From Brachionus manjavacas (lineage: Eukaryota > Rotifera > Eurotatoria > Ploima > Brachionidae), in contig JAHQIY010000010.1 of assembly GCA_019054805.1 (NCBI GenBank), forward strand, positions 2,339,501 through 2,403,500: 64,000 nucleotides of DNA. The letters are read 5' to 3'. The notes beneath the pieces are model-generated. The model was not told the DNA's origin, made no database searches, and was given only the letters and a program-made list of their open reading frames with translations. The translations under genes were made by a program, and so were the position numbers. Within the stretch, counting starts at the first letter, position 1. Each line of letters begins with the position of its first letter. Positions 11,952-24,600 of this stretch are shown in pieces.

Positions 11952-13371
11952 TTTTTTTAAATTTTTGTCAAATAAATTTTTTTTTTTAAATTCAGCCATA
12001 AATTCTTTTTAAATGTTTCTTAAAATTTTAATTAGAGATTTTAAAAATTAAACATTTTTTTTTTAATTTTACTTTTAAAAAAATTTGAATTAAAATCCAA
12101 TGAGGTGTAGTTTTAATGGGTTTAAATGATTAAATAAATTAATCTAAAACTTATATTCTTTAAATACTAAGATTCGGTTTAAAAAGGAAACTAATTACCA
12201 AACAGAACATCGAAAATAATTTTTGAAAAAAAAGTTTTATAACTAATGGAATTGAATGACTCAATCCTACTCTGACGTAAATCTCACTCAAAGTCGATTC
12301 GAAACTGAAATTAAAGGCTTATGAAATTGATGATCAGCTTTACCTTAAGATAGTAAAACTACTTTATCTTCGAAAAAATTAAAATTTAATGAAGCATGCT
12401 TTAGATTTTATGGAGATTTAAAAAAATTATTTCAATCCACTGACTAGAATTCACATCGATTTTTTAAATCAAAAAATATTAACTAGTTTTTTGCAAAGTT
12501 TATTTTGAAGTATTTTGTTTCAAAAATATTGGGAATATTATCTGTATTTGTCCAGTTAACTCAAAAACCGAAAAAAAACTAAAAAACAATAAAAAAAAAG
12601 CGTAATAAAACGCCCGAGACTATCAAAATATGTGTAAATTTTAAGAAAAATTAAATCTTTAATTGTATTTGCATCTAAATTTATTTTAATTTCAATTTTA
12701 AATTTTATTGTGTTTTAAAATTAGATAAGAATTCTAAGATATAAAATATATTAAATATGAGAAAAATAAAGATTCAGTAAATTTAATACATAAGAAAAAA
12801 AAATAAATTTAAAAAGTTGACAATTTTTCAATTAGAAATAGATTCATAATACCGTTATAATTTTAAAACTCAGGATATAATTTCGATCTGAAGTATCGTT
12901 ATAAAAAAAACTTTAATTTAAAATTTTTGAATCAGATAAATTGGTCAAATTTAGATAAGAATTTTTATTATTGATCTATTAGCTAATAAACATCAAATTA
13001 AAAAAGATTTATTTCCTGAGAGCAAACTTTCGATTTTCGACTCGAAACTTAAGACTTATGTTGAAGTAAATTTTTTATTTTAAAAACTAAATGAAAAAAA
13101 ATACTAAATTAATTAAATTTTTAATTAATTAGCAAGTTATAATTATTTAGAAAACAAGAAATTGAATAAACATTATTTAGATTAAATTAAGATGAGTGTT
13201 TCATCAAAATCTGAATTTATAAAAGGTTTAAATTTTTCAAACTATCTTTAGCCACATCATCTACGGTATGCACCTTTTTTTTCTTACGAAATATTTGATC
13301 TCGTTCCATAAGAATTCAAAGGGATTAAAATCTAGTGATATACCTAAAAACTGAAAAATCTAGTAAACATA
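11952..13371. other. Intergenic, with a LINE-A scrap at 12240-12325
   Basis: After the poly(A) signal of the DOMON-b561 gene the sequence is AT-rich and non-coding. About 12240-12325 resembles, in minus orientation, the end of LINE-A ORF2 and the start of its 3' UTR (compare 31365-31430: GGAAT-GAATGACTCA-TCCT pattern). No gene was seen. Confidence 0.55.
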
Positions 13372-13850
13372 TTGATCATCTTAAAGAGGCTAAAATTCAA
13401 TTTGAAGTTTTTGTCTCTTTAAACTTTAATTTATTAGGTAATAAAAATTGAAAAAAAATGTAGACTTGTCAATAAATAAAATAAATAAACTGAAGTAAAT
13501 AAAAATTTACGAATTTTTTTCTTATCAAATGAATTAACTTATTAAATGAATAAAAGAGTTAATAAAAAAATATTAAAATTTTTCTGCAAAAAAACTAACT
13601 GTGTATCAAAAACAAAAAGAAAAAAATGTGGCTTTTAAGGGAATTTTCGTAAATTTTTATTTATTTCATTTAAAAAAAATTTATTTTTATTAAGCTTTTT
13701 AAATATCGAAATTGTTATGTTCATAAATTTTAGTGATCTGACAAGTCTTCATTTTTTTCAATTTTAATTACCTAATAAATTAAAGTTTAGAATTTTAAAG
13801 AGACAAAAACTTCAAATTAAATTTCAACCTTTTTCAGATTATTAATATAA
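13372..13850. mobile_element. Small MITE-like inverted-repeat element
   Basis: Two imperfect inverted copies of about 100 bp (13372-13475 and 13730-13850) share blocks such as TTTGAAGTTTTTGTCTCTTT and ACTTTAATTTATTAGGTAAT. The spacer is non-coding. Superfamily unknown; no clear target duplication was seen. Confidence 0.6.
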
Positions 13851-13914
13851 TTTCTACATTCGCTAGTTGTTTGATTTTTTTTAGTTTAATCGAAAATTTT
13901 AACAAACAAAAAAC

Positions 13915-14190
13915 TGGCACAATTATGTTCAAAGAATTCATCTAAAACAAATCTTGAAAACGATCTAGGTGTTTATATTCAAAATGACTTGAAGTGGACA
14001 AACCAAGTAAAATACTGTACTAGTCGAGGAAACCGAATTTTGTGTATGATTGCTATGAGTTTCAGGAATTTAAACATTGATACATTCAGAATGCTTTACA
14101 CAGCACTGTTAGACCTCATTTAGAGTTTGCCATTAGTTCATGGTGTCCATTTCTTGAAAAAGATATTTCTGAAATCGAGAAGGTCAAATA
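13915..14190 (+). pseudogene. LINE-B reverse transcriptase scrap
   Basis: Translates to pieces such as NDLGVYIQNDLKWTNQVKYC, followed in the shifted frames by the RT thumb region (FRNLNIDTFRMLYTAL). It is closely parallel to the LINE-B copies at 2140-2330 and 17060-17305. It is short, with stops, and no ends are visible. Confidence 0.7.
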
Positions 14191-14805
14191 AAAATAAAAA
14201 AAATAAATGATTATTTAAATGAGAATTTTTTTATTTAACTGACCAAAATTTGTATTTATTTTATTATAAAAAAAAGTGTGTTCAACTTGATAGACTATCT
14301 AAAAAAATTTAAAAAAAATTCAGTTTAAATGTAATGTTTATTGACTATTGCACAAACTAAACCATTAAATTTCCCATTGAAAAAATAGAATTTAAAATTT
14401 TAAACTCAATATTTCACAAATAACATAATTTTTTTTCAAGACAAAAATTGTGTTTTTTACTCATTATCATGTTTTAGTATTAAATTAGAAAAAAAAACAA
14501 AAAAAAGCCATTCAAAAATATTTGCTTCATCAGTGGAGGCTGCTAATAAATTAAAATATTTTATAATTTTATTTTTTGACTCTCAAGTATACACCATTAG
14601 CAAGTTAGACATATAAAAGTAAGCAAGCTAGAATAGCTTTTTTTAGATCTACTCGTTATACCATTTTACTATATACTAACATAAGAAATTAAAAATTATT
14701 TTTTTAAAAAATCGCTTGCTTATCTTAACTCAGCAACTCTTTAAAATCAACATAAATTTTTTTATTTCCGCCTAGATATATTCCTTGAGAGAATAGATCT
14801 AGAAA
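14191..14805. other. Intergenic, upstream of COX4
   Basis: AT-rich and non-coding; the COX4 promoter and 5' UTR presumably lie at its right end. Confidence 0.5.
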
Positions 14806-15495
14806 ATGTTCAAGGTTGTTTCATCGAATATTTGTAAAAAAAGCTTGACTAGATTTTCGATTGTCGCTCAGGCTCACACCGCTGCACCTGCTGCGCCCGG
14901 ACACCACGCCATAGAGCCCCAATTCAAACAAGCCGAAGTATACCCACGTATTGGTAACAGAGAGATTGTGGGCTTCGGTCGCAATGGAGAGCCTAGCTAC
15001 TTCGACACTCCAGATTGTCCTTGTCCAGCTGTTCGATGGAAAGAAGACACCCCTGAAATCAAGGCTCTGAGAGAAAAAGCAAAGGGCGATTGGGCCAATC
15101 TGACTGTCGAGGAAAGGAAAATTTGTAATTTTTTTAATAAAATAATTTAAAAAATAGTTAATTATTCTTTTAGTATACAGAGCTGATTTTAGATCAACTA
15201 TTTCGGAAGTTGTCGCTCCAACAGGCGAATGGAAATTTATTGTAGGTTCATTATTGGGATTAATGGGTGCTACCATTTGGGGGTATTATTTCTTCACTAA
15301 AGCAAGTAAAATATTTTGTCTAAAATTAATTCTAAATTCATTAAAGACTGCAATTAAGTTTATCCGGTAAAATTGGAAACTTCTAGCAATGAGCATCAAG
15401 CTCGCATGCTTGAAAGAATGATCGCCCAAGGTGTTGGAAGAGTTCACGGCGTGTCTTCTGAATGGGATTATGAAAAGGGAACTTGGAAAAAATAA
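14806..15495 (+). CDS. COX4: Cytochrome c oxidase subunit 4, mitochondrial
   Basis: Three exons (14806-15124, 15174-15305, 15359-15495) total 588 nt, giving 195 aa. The N-terminus (KKSLTRFS, about 1-25) is basic and Ser/Ala-rich like a mitochondrial presequence. The matrix domain has IGNREIVGFG, YFDTPDCPCPAVRWKEDTPE and LREKAKGDWANLTVEERK. One membrane helix follows (about 127-147, FIVGSLLGLMGATIWGYY) and then an intermembrane-space tail ending SSEWDYEKGTWKK. This order and length match nuclear-encoded COX4, a core-stabilising and regulatory subunit of complex IV in the inner membrane. Both introns are about 50 bp with GT..AG ends. Base composition is distinctly more GC-rich than the flanks. 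An AATAAA-like signal lies near 15542. Confidence 0.95.
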
Positions 15496-16084
15496 GCTAA
15501 TTAAATTGTTTTGGAAAATTAAAACAAAATTGAGACAGTAAAATAAAAGAAAAAGATAATATTTCTAGTTTTTTAATTTATATTTCTTCTAAATGTCTTT
15601 TACAGCAAAATAAAAGTCCTCAACAATCTTTTTTTCAAATTACTAAATGTCAAGTTAAATTTTGTTTTTTACCTCGAACCTTGAATGACCCCTATCAGAT
15701 TGGTTTTCTGAAACTAACTTTATTGTAACAGTTTAAGGTGCTCTAATTAATGAAATAACTAAGAATGTGGACTAAATTTTCAAAATATTTTTTCACACTT
15801 TTATCTGAAATAAAAGACTGCATTTTCTAAATTTGAAAGTTTTTTTTTTAAATCTAAAATTAGCATTAGTTTAAATATTGGCATCCAAATGGCATCGAAC
15901 TTAATTAGCTATTTTTTTTAATTTTTTGGTTCCATTTTTTTAAATTAATTTAACAAAGGCATGAAATTATTATAGAAGTAGTATTTAATGCTATTGAGGA
16001 ACGAAGTTCCTCAAGCAGTGACGACAGTAGACGTCCTGCTATAATAGCCTACGACCAGTTTATTAACAATTTAAAAAAAATAAA
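15496..16084. other. Intergenic, downstream of COX4
   Basis: Non-coding AT-rich DNA. About 15975-16070 can be read as a short open, Ser/Asp-rich peptide (EERSSSSSDDSRRPAIIAYD), possibly a transposase scrap, but nothing confirms it. Confidence 0.5.
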
Positions 16085-16680
16085 GTTAAGTAATAATAAT
16101 AATAATAAAAGCTACAGCAGACTAACTGCGGAGCAATGCTATATCTAGCCTTGATATGGTAGCTGTCTGGTTTTAAAATATGTCTTAAAAGATTATGTTA
16201 ATAAGAAAGAAGATTATGCTTGTTTCAAAAAGGTTTGAGTAATTTGTCTATTCTTTTTTTAAATTTGTTGGTGTTTTTTGTAATCCTGGTCTCTAGATCA
16301 AGTGAATTCCAGTATCCGGCTGTACGATTAACGAAAAAGTTGTGACGGACACCACAATTTCTTACCAGCTGCCTCTCTATGGCAAGGTGATTATTTCTGG
16401 TACGACCCGCTGGACTGTCCAGTCCATTTGATGCCAACATTTGGATGCCATTTATGAAATGTACTCGGTCATGTCCATGCTGAATCTTATGGAGCTGGAT
16501 GAGATCGCCACGTTTACGTCGGTCCTCAAGTGTCGTCCATCCGAGGGCCTCTCTTCTCTCCACGTACTGCTTCGATTTGAGCTCTGGCACGAGCTTGGAG
16601 AACCTCCTCTAGACCTTTTCGAGTACGTCAATATCACCACGTCGGTACGGGTTCCAGGCTGCTACTGCAAACTCATGAAA
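16085..16680 (-). pseudogene. LINE-B ORF2 C-terminal fragment with (ATT)n tail
   Basis: The minus-strand ORF 16590-16225 encodes LEDRRKRGDLIQLHKIQHG, then FFVNRTAGYWNSLD and a basic end, the same C-terminal module as 2325-2807. A TAA/ATT microsatellite at about 16090-16108 lies where the 3' tail should be. The upstream part continues, out of frame, to about 16680. It is 5'-truncated. Confidence 0.82.
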
Positions 16681-16924
16681 TTATTATCTATGTTATTTTT
16701 ATGCATAAAAAGGCAAAAATACTGATCTAAAGTATAATTCTGTTTATCAATATTAAATAAAATAAAAATTGAAGTTTGTTGAAAATTTTTCAAATTCTGA
16801 CTTCAAGATGTTATTTAACTTTTGTTATTTATTAATTTCAATTTCTCTTTTTATTTTTAACATATCATCCTTTAAACTAATTGTTTTAATTAATTTTATT
16901 TTTCTTTTTTGATTTTTTTTGTTA

Positions 16925-16965
16925 TCTAAAGGAGCTTTAGCTAGCTAGAGATAAACAAACAAATT
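16925..16965 (+). mobile_element. Possible LINE-A 3' end scrap
   Basis: AAAGGAGCTTTAGCTAGCTAG followed by AAACAAACAAAT resembles the LINE-A terminal hairpin and tail. It is very short, so the match is tentative. Confidence 0.35.
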
Positions 16966-17049
16966 TATTTTTGTTTTTTATTTTCAAATATAATTGTTTC
17001 GTTTTATTCAGCTTATTGTAAACACATTAAAAATGAATTTGTTACAGAG

Positions 17050-17310
17050 ATCTAAATAACTAACAATCAAAACGAGAAAATGGTTTCCTGATGCGACCTA
17101 ACATTTGCTTTGCTTTGTTAGTAGACTCTATCACTTGATTTTTCCACTTCAGATTTTTATTGAAAATAACTCCAAGATCTCTTTCAGTTTCTGACGCTGC
17201 TAACCACTTATCATTGATAAAATTTGGAAAATCTTGGTTTTTATGACCATAATGCAAGACCACACATTTTGTGTGTTGAAGAGAAGAAGCCAATCTTGAG
17301 TCCACTTGAA
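17050..17310 (-). pseudogene. LINE-B reverse transcriptase fragment
   Basis: The minus-strand ORF has CVVLHYGHKN, ASETERDLGVIFNKNLKW and NKAKQMLGRIRKPFSRFD, the RT thumb region of CR1-like LINEs. Both ends are abrupt. A 25-bp unit (AAGTATAATTGTTTCGTTTT) is repeated near 16988, 17356 and 17382 around it. Confidence 0.82.
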
Positions 17311-17663
17311 AACTAAATCCAATAATGGAATGAATAATTATTTGGTTTTATTGTCAAGTATAATTGTTTCGTTTTATTCAAGTATAATTGTTTCGTTTTG
17401 TTTAAAATTTTTAATTATTTAATATTTAATTTATAAAAAATGAATAAGTTTTAATTATATTTGACGCTTTCTTATTAATTTTGTTTTATCAAAAATAAAC
17501 CTACTTTGAGTATTTTTGTTTTCTAAATAATAAATTTTGTTTTTTTACATATATTATACGTTTTAAACAAATGGTGTGTATTTTTGATGAATTTTTTTCT
17601 AAAGAGCTAGTGAAATAAATTTAATAAATTAAAAAGCGAGATAATTTATTTTGTTTATAGTAA

Positions 17664-19075
17664 TTCAGGGTTGAACCGTTAATAGGGTACAATCGTGAAT
17701 TCTTCTTTGAATGACTAAAACTTTTCTTTCAAAAAAAATTTTTCTATTAAATAAAAAAATGAATATAAAGAACGTCTTTGTTTATAAAAATGACCAATAA
17801 AAAAGAATTTTTTATTTTTTTTATTTTCATTTAAACGACTAATCTTCGCTACTTAAAAGAAAATGACGATCCTCGAAAAAAAACTTTGATAACTGGTAAA
17901 AATTTGAACAAAGAACACTGTTATATGTATTTTTTGATGCTGATTACGAATTTCTTATTGAAAAATTCAAAAACTTAACCGATTTTCTGTTATTTTAAAA
18001 TAAAATAATTTTAAGAAAAAAATGGGATTGGGGTTAAACCGTTAATTTCATTTATTGCAATTAATAGTGTGAATTTTCTATTTGATTGATATTTAAAAAA
18101 AAAACTTTTTAAAAATGCCAAGAAGTAACTTCCAAAAAACCCAAAAAGCTTATAGCGAATAAACTTTACAAATTGCCATTGCCGAAATTGAAACTAAAAA
18201 ATTAAACAAACATCAAGCTTCTGTGCGCTTTAACATTCCATATTCAACATTTAACGACCGAATCAATGAAAAGTATAAAAGACCTGCAAATGGTAAAGGT
18301 GCTACCCCATGGATCCCTAAAGAATTTGGAACGCTTTTAGCTGAAGTGATCAAACAATTAGCTGATTGGGGTCATGGTTTTAATTTTGCTAGCATTAGAA
18401 ACTTTGTGAAACACTATTTCAGCAAATAAAGAGAAAACGTCAACAAAAAAAAACGAGGATTAAAAGAAAGAACGGTGAAGTTTTGACTGAGAATCAAGTT
18501 TTGAAACAATTAGAAGATGAAGAGGCAAAAAAGTTGAACAAAAAGAGGAAAAAAGTGACAATAATCAGTGATGAAGAAGATGAAGAAGAGTCTGAAATTG
18601 AAATATCTCCACTGAACGACCAAAAAAGTTGTTTCAAATTTAAAACAGTATTTGGAAAAGTCAAAACAAATCAAAACAAATGGATTTCTTGTGAGAAATG
18701 TAACAATTGGTCTTGTGGGAAGTGCCTTCCAAGAGGCCTTGATTTAACTGTGGAATTTTTTTGTTCAAAAAAGTGTTCTAAATAGATAAACTTAGTTTTA
18801 AAATAGGATACATATATTTTCTTACACTTTTTTTTGTATTTTAATTGCTTGAATTTATGTAATTCACGGATATACCCCAATGAAGGCGTTGAAACGTTAA
18901 TGAAAGATCTTATTTTATTTTAACTATAACTTTTGAACCGTTCTTATTTTAAATAAAGTTTTTTTTTTAATTAAAGACAATATTCTCTTTATTATTTTAT
19001 ATTTTTTTCGAAAAAAAAAATAAATCTCACAACTAATTAGCGATCAAATAAAAGAATTCGCGGTTTTACCCCGTT
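17664..19075 (+). mobile_element. pogo/Tigger-like element, transposase core deleted
   Basis: The ends carry weak inverted repeats: left GGGTACAATCGTGAATTCTT, right (reversed) GGGTAAAACCGCGAATTCTT. A second copy of the left motif (GGTTAAACCGTTAAT ... GTGAATTTTCTATTTGAT) occurs at about 18035-18090, so the left end looks partly duplicated. The interior holds the transposase remnant at 18117-18785. Assignment to pogo/Tigger rests on that remnant. Confidence 0.6.
18117..18785 (+). pseudogene. Truncated pogo-like transposase: HTH plus C-terminal Cys cluster
   Basis: The N-terminal part begins MPRSNF and, after one stop, reads LQIAIAEIETKKLNKHQAS and FNIPYSTFNDRI, a Psq/CENP-B-type helix-turn-helix as in pogo transposases. 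The next segment, with GHGFNFASIRNFV, corresponds to the start of the region before the DDE core. After a break at 18427 it jumps to an acidic/basic tail (DEEDEEESEIEI) and a Cys-rich end (WISCEKCNNWSCGKC..FCSKKC), like the PHD-type finger at the C-terminus of some pogo/Tigger proteins. The whole catalytic DDE domain is missing, so this is an internal-deletion derivative. Confidence 0.65.
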
Positions 19076-19496
19076 TGACTATTTTTTACTTAATAATGTA
19101 ATAAGACATAAACTGTTAGAAAAATAAATGTTTTTTTTATGAATCCCGCTACACATTTAAAATCCTTGTACAATTATGAATAAAAAAAAATTTTCAAAAA
19201 GGCATTGTGCAAGGCATATTTTTGTGTGAAGGTCATATATAATTATGGTCTTGAAAACTGCTTAATTAGCAAATGTGAAAAAAAATAAAAACTATGGAAG
19301 GTTAATGATAAAAAAAACTTGGTAACTTTAAAAAAGATCTCGAACTACAAACTTACTTTATGCATTTAATATAGAAGCCGCCATTAAAAATCAAGAATTT
19401 GAAACTTAATTTTGGAGAATTAATAATTGAAAATGATAAGACAGATAAAAATTTCGTAAAAAAAGAACCAAAGGAATGTGTTATTCATCAAAAACG
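19076..19496. other. Intergenic
   Basis: AT-rich; no gene or repeat end recognised. Confidence 0.5.
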
Positions 19497-20974
19497 TACC
19501 GTATACACTTGCAGTGAGATGCGTGCCCTTAAACTCGAATATCAAGTTTTAAACCATGCGCTGACTACCATCTAACCCATGTTAAAGTGTTATTAATAAG
19601 AAGACCATGTCTTTAAACCTGGTATTCGGGTTTAAGTGCATCGTTTATAACCAAAAATCAAAAATAGACCCAGGGTTTAAACTCAAAAATCAGATTCAAA
19701 AGCAGCGTTAAAAAATAAAATCTACGAGAACGCTAAATTTAGGTTTTGGTTTTAAGAGCTGGGGTAAAAATTAAAACAATTTTAAAATAAATAAATAATT
19801 TTAATTATTTTTTTAATTACAAAAATATGAGTTTCGTATTTAGGTGTGGGTACAAAAATTAAGAAATATTATAAAAATCGAAATTCAAAGGTTAAAATGG
19901 TGAAAAATTTTAAAAAATACTCGACTACTTATTGGGTTTTTTTTTTGAGTTTTTGGGTGGTCGGCCAGGTTTTCTTTTAACAACATTTTGTGCAGACTTT
20001 ATTTCCATTTGTTCAGATGTTTGTCTAATTGTTGGCTCAATTGAGAGTGGAGATGAAATCGTTTGGGTAGGTTCTGGTTGAGCTACTTCGGATTCTTCTG
20101 AGGATGATGGTGAGTTTGAAGCAATAGATGTGGCTGTAGCTTGTTCAACTCTTGATTGACTTGAAGATGATTGGGACGATAGAGGAGAAGTTGATGGTAT
20201 GACACGTACATTTTCCAATTCAATTGAGGTTGATGGAGGAGTTGTTGAAGAATATTATTAGACTCTTTCTCTTTTTTTCTCTGTCTCTCTCTATCGCTGA
20301 TATGAATCCAAATCAAATTTTAAGATTTAAAATTTGAATAATAGTTAAACAAAACTTGATTTTCAAACAAAAAACATGGATTTACAAAACCGAAGACAAA
20401 TCAGAGTTCTAGGATACCCATTAGAGTATAAAATTCGAGTGATTAACTAGTACAAGAATGGACATAGTATCAATGAATGTTCAAGAAATTTTGAAATTAA
20501 AAGAAGCATAGTTATCCGCTGGATTAAGTGTATTTTAGATTAGATTAGAATTGATTTTTTAAAATTTTTCACCATTTTAACCTTTGAATTTCGATTTTTA
20601 TAATTTTTCTTAATTTTTGTACCCGCACATAAATACGAAACTCATATTTTTGTAATTAAAAAAATAATTAAAATTATTTATTTATTTTAAAATTGTTTTA
20701 ATTTTTACCCCAGCTCTTAAAACTAAAACCTAAATTTAGCGTTCTCGTAGATTTTATTTTTAACGCTGCTTTTGAATCTGATTTTTGGGTTTAAACCCTG
20801 GGTCTATTTTTGATTTTTGGTTATAAACGATGCACTTAAACCCGAATACCAGGTTTAAAGACATGGTCTTCTTATTAATAACACTTTAACATGGGTTAGA
20901 TGGTAGTCGGCGCATGGTTTAAAACTTGATATTCGAGTTTAAGGGCACGCATCTCACTGCAAGTGTATACGGTA
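19497..20974. mobile_element. DNA element with about 423-bp terminal inverted repeats
   Basis: Left arm 19497-19919 and right arm 20552-20974 are near-identical inverted copies that start TACCGTATACACTTGCAGTG. A TA at each outer edge may be the target duplication. The centre (about 630 bp) holds a minus-strand AT-hook ORF (20218-19925). On the + strand, about 20380-20520 reads as a decayed helix-turn-helix (YPLEYKIRVIN, YKNGHSINECSRNF, VIRWIK). The arms are unusually long for a MITE. The terminal motif is shared with 9044-9938. Confidence 0.85.
19925..20218 (-). CDS. Ser/Glu-rich AT-hook peptide inside the inverted-repeat element
   Basis: A 97-aa frame with a Ser/Thr/Gln-rich body and a C-terminal KRKPGRPPKNSKKK, a textbook AT-hook (GRP core between basic residues) that binds the minor groove of AT-rich DNA. 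The frame may be the tail of a longer transposon protein, since a decayed HTH lies on the opposite strand next to it. Low complexity and small size make its status as an expressed protein uncertain. Confidence 0.4.
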   Translation of the reverse strand: MENVRVIPSTSPLSSQSSSSQSRVEQATATSIASNSPSSSEESEVAQPEPTQTISSPLSIEPTIRQTSEQMEIKSAQNVVKRKPGRPPKNSKKKPNK

Positions 20975-21661
20975 GTGCCAAATATCACGCAATTTTTATG
21001 TGTTTTTTTGACTGTTGCAATTTTGCTGACGTTTTTTTTTTAATTTGTTATTTTGAAACTGATATTTTAACATTGAGTCCATAAAGCCTCCATTTGAATT
21101 TTTAAAAATATTCAAGTGATTTCTTTTGCCTTTAAATTCGTCTTTAAACGAGTTTGAATGAGATTTTCTTATCAAAAATGTAAACTTTGAATTTTTCTTA
21201 GTAATAAACAAACATGAAAATATTTAAAAAATGGTAAAAGCTAAAAATAAAATCAATATGATTTATCATTTTATTAAAATTCTAATCAACTTTAAAGCTA
21301 TAAAAATTAGTTTTTATCTTTAATTTTTTCTAAAGGCAGTGATTGTCGAAATTTTTCATATTCCAAATTAAACATATGCAAACCAATGGTGGCATAAAAT
21401 TGACACATGGACACTAGTTGGGACATTGTTTCGATTATTGGATCCTAAAAAAGCTCTTTTTTTTAATTATGATTTTTTTTCGTTTTTATCATCATCATAA
21501 AAATTTTTGCTTATGCTCAAACAGCATAACCATGCCATATATTGGAATTTATTCAACCGTAACTTAATTGTTTAAAAAATAATATTCTTTCACTATTCTA
21601 TTGCATAAATTTTGTTATATAAAAACCTAAACATATTGAGCCTAAAAATCAAAGCTCCAAA
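20975..21661. other. Intergenic, upstream of the two-DOMON gene
   Basis: AT-rich; short ORFs are low-complexity and unconvincing. Promoter elements were not recognised. Confidence 0.5.
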
Positions 21662-24600
21662 ATGCTTCTGAGTAAATTATCTCTGGTTTTATGCATTTTA
21701 GCATTTGGTCAAATAAATGCTCAATTTTATAATTTTCCTAAATTAAATCTTACAGTATCATGGACAGTAAATAAGAATACGACCAAATTCACCCTAGTTC
21801 ATAATAAAACTGATTTTTCAAACAGATGGATCGCTGTTGGTATCAACACTCAAGAAGAAATGGTACCTATGAAAAAAAAAAAAAATACTTAGTCATTTAT
21901 AAAATTTAATTTTATTTAAAATCAAAGAATGGCGGAAATGCTTTAATATGCTTTTTTGATAACTCAACTGGTAATTGGGTCGGTCACTATCATTTGGACG
22001 GAACCACACCAAAATTGTTCGATGAATCACAGCCAGACTTTGGTATCAGAAACTCATCTGTCACAGATCTAGGATCACAAGCTATTTGCACTTTTGAGAG
22101 AGAAAACTATTTGGCTAGAGATAAATATTTAAACTCGCTAGAAGAACTTTATGTTCTAACAGCCATGTCAAACGGTAAGTTATCTAAATCTTATTTTTTT
22201 TTTATTATTCATATTTTATTTTCAACATTCGATGCGAATCTTCATTTTTCTATTCTGCAAAAATTTGCTCAAATGCTCATTTAAGCATGACAATTGATTA
22301 TAATTTTGAAAAAAGATATGGACCGATCCCAAAAATGAACTTTTTGAGTATTTTCTTGTGGATCTCGACAAACTGCTTCGGAATATATAATTACATTATT
22401 TATCTGTCATTTTTCTAGCTAGAAACTTAAAATTTTGTTCCAAAAGTGAATAAGGATTTTAAAAATATTTTTATTTGATGCATTAACATCACTACTGGTA
22501 AATTTCAAAAGCATTTAAATTTTTGAATTTTTGAGAACGACCAATGTCATTGACCCACCGATCTAATAAAAAAACATTTTAATTTATTTTAAATATTAAA
22601 AAATCAGATTCCTGAAAAAATTTTATCAATCAATTAAAATTAATAATTGAAAAATTCAATTTTGTTCAAAATTTAACTTTAGCTTTTTTAAAATTTTGAT
22701 GGATGCATTTTAGCAACCACATTAAAAAAACTAAAATTTGAGGTCTTTCTGATTATTTCCAAATTAAAATTTAAAAAAAAAAATTTATTCTTTAATTGTG
22801 ACTTTTTTTATCTTTGACTAGCTTAGCTTCTTCCGATTAAAAATAAAATAAAAATTAAAAAAATTTAAAATTGATTAAAATAAGACATAGAAAAAAAAAT
22901 AATAAATTAAAATAAGACATAGAGAAAAAATAATAAGATAATTTGAAATGAGTCATCACAGGTGAATGTTTCAGGAAAGAAAGAATAAATGACAAGGTAG
23001 CAATTACTAAATGTAATCGAGTATCTAATATATCTTGATTCGAAACCCGCTTCCTATCCTCCACCAGTCTGACAAGAAATTTAAATAGCTAAAATATTTT
23101 TCGTTAATTAACAATAAAGTTAATTTTTTATTATAGTGAATTGATTTATTAGACCTAAAAAAAAAAATAATAAAGTGTACTTAATCTCAGATTACTAGCA
23201 GTCTCTAATCGAATTTTTGAGTTGAGTGAGAGATATGTTAAGGCAGGACATTATATTGTTAAAGAAATTAGAAAATTATCTAAATTAATTTCGCCTAAAA
23301 AAAATTTATTCACACTGTTTTTTATCTGTTGATCACGTTCAATATCGACTTTTCATAATTTTGGCTGACCCTGGCCATCTAAATGTGAAGGCTGCCACAA
23401 ATTTTGTTTAATTTGCTATGAAATCTCTTTACGATTAGATCTAAAGCTTCATTTACATTTTTTAGTTAAATAAAAGTTAAAAATTGCAAAAGTAAATATA
23501 AAAATCTCTATTGAAAGTTGATAAAAATTAGGTAATAATCTGGAATATACCGTAATTTGAGAATGATGCAAAATGTTAGAAGATGTATCATAAGGTTCGC
23601 GCGTAGCAAAACGACAGCACTATCCTGATCGACAATTTTCGATAGCATATTCGTAATCTACGTATTTGAAAACCTAGGAAAACTTGTTTCTTTAGGGGGG
23701 AAAAAAAAGATTTTTGACCAGAGGATCTTGAAGTTTGATAGTTTTTGAAAACAGTGGTTTAGGTTTTTGAAATTTTTGAGATGAGTTTTCATTCAAAAGT
23801 TACTATAATTATATATATTTTTAAAGAGTGCAAATTTTCTATAAAACGATATATTTTTCAAGTATTTTAAGTGGAATTAAGTTGTACTTTAAACCAAAAA
23901 AACACATTTTTTGTGCTTTTTTCCATTTTTTTGATTCTCGTCGGAGGATTGACCCAGAACCCTAATTTTTTTATTTAAATCTTAATTAACCAAAAAAAAG
24001 TCAAAATATAGTTCAATTTCTAAAAAAATGCTAAAACATTCAACTAGTAAAGCTAATTCGATCAAAAATTTGTGAGTTTTAGCCAAAAAAAACCTATTTT
24101 CGCAGTGGTCAATCATGTTAACACTCCTGTTACAGTTTCAGAAAATAATCAATCTGACTTCTCTTTTGATTAAACTTTTTCCATGCAAGATTCGCCTAGC
24201 GAGGACTATGAGAGTAGAGATGAAATCACTTATGTTGACATTGACCTTATTAAACAGATTCTTGATTACATTTTTAGTGGAAATAATTCTAGACGATCTT
24301 TGAGTGTCTTTATTCTTGCAATTTTAAAGTTGTTTAATTATATTTTAAATATTTAGGCAATTTATCATAACTATTTTTACATTCGTATTACTCGACTTTT
24401 GAACAAAAAAATACCTCATATTGCAAACAGCTCAAGAACCTAGAGAAAAAGATACACTTTGATCCGATGGAATATAGTACAAAGACTTCAATAGTCATAA
24501 TTGATCATATATTTTTTGATAAAAATCGTGGCTTGGTTAACTCGGTTAAGTTTGTGTGCTCGCAAATAAAAATCAATATGGAACTAATATTGGATTACTT

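Noticed and set aside
14821..15276. 151-aa ORF antisense to COX4
   Set aside because: Complement of the COX4 exons; no independent motif, and it runs across the COX4 intron.
20083..20316. 77-aa Gln/His/Leu-rich minus ORF
   Set aside because: Overlaps the AT-hook frame in another phase; low-complexity shadow.
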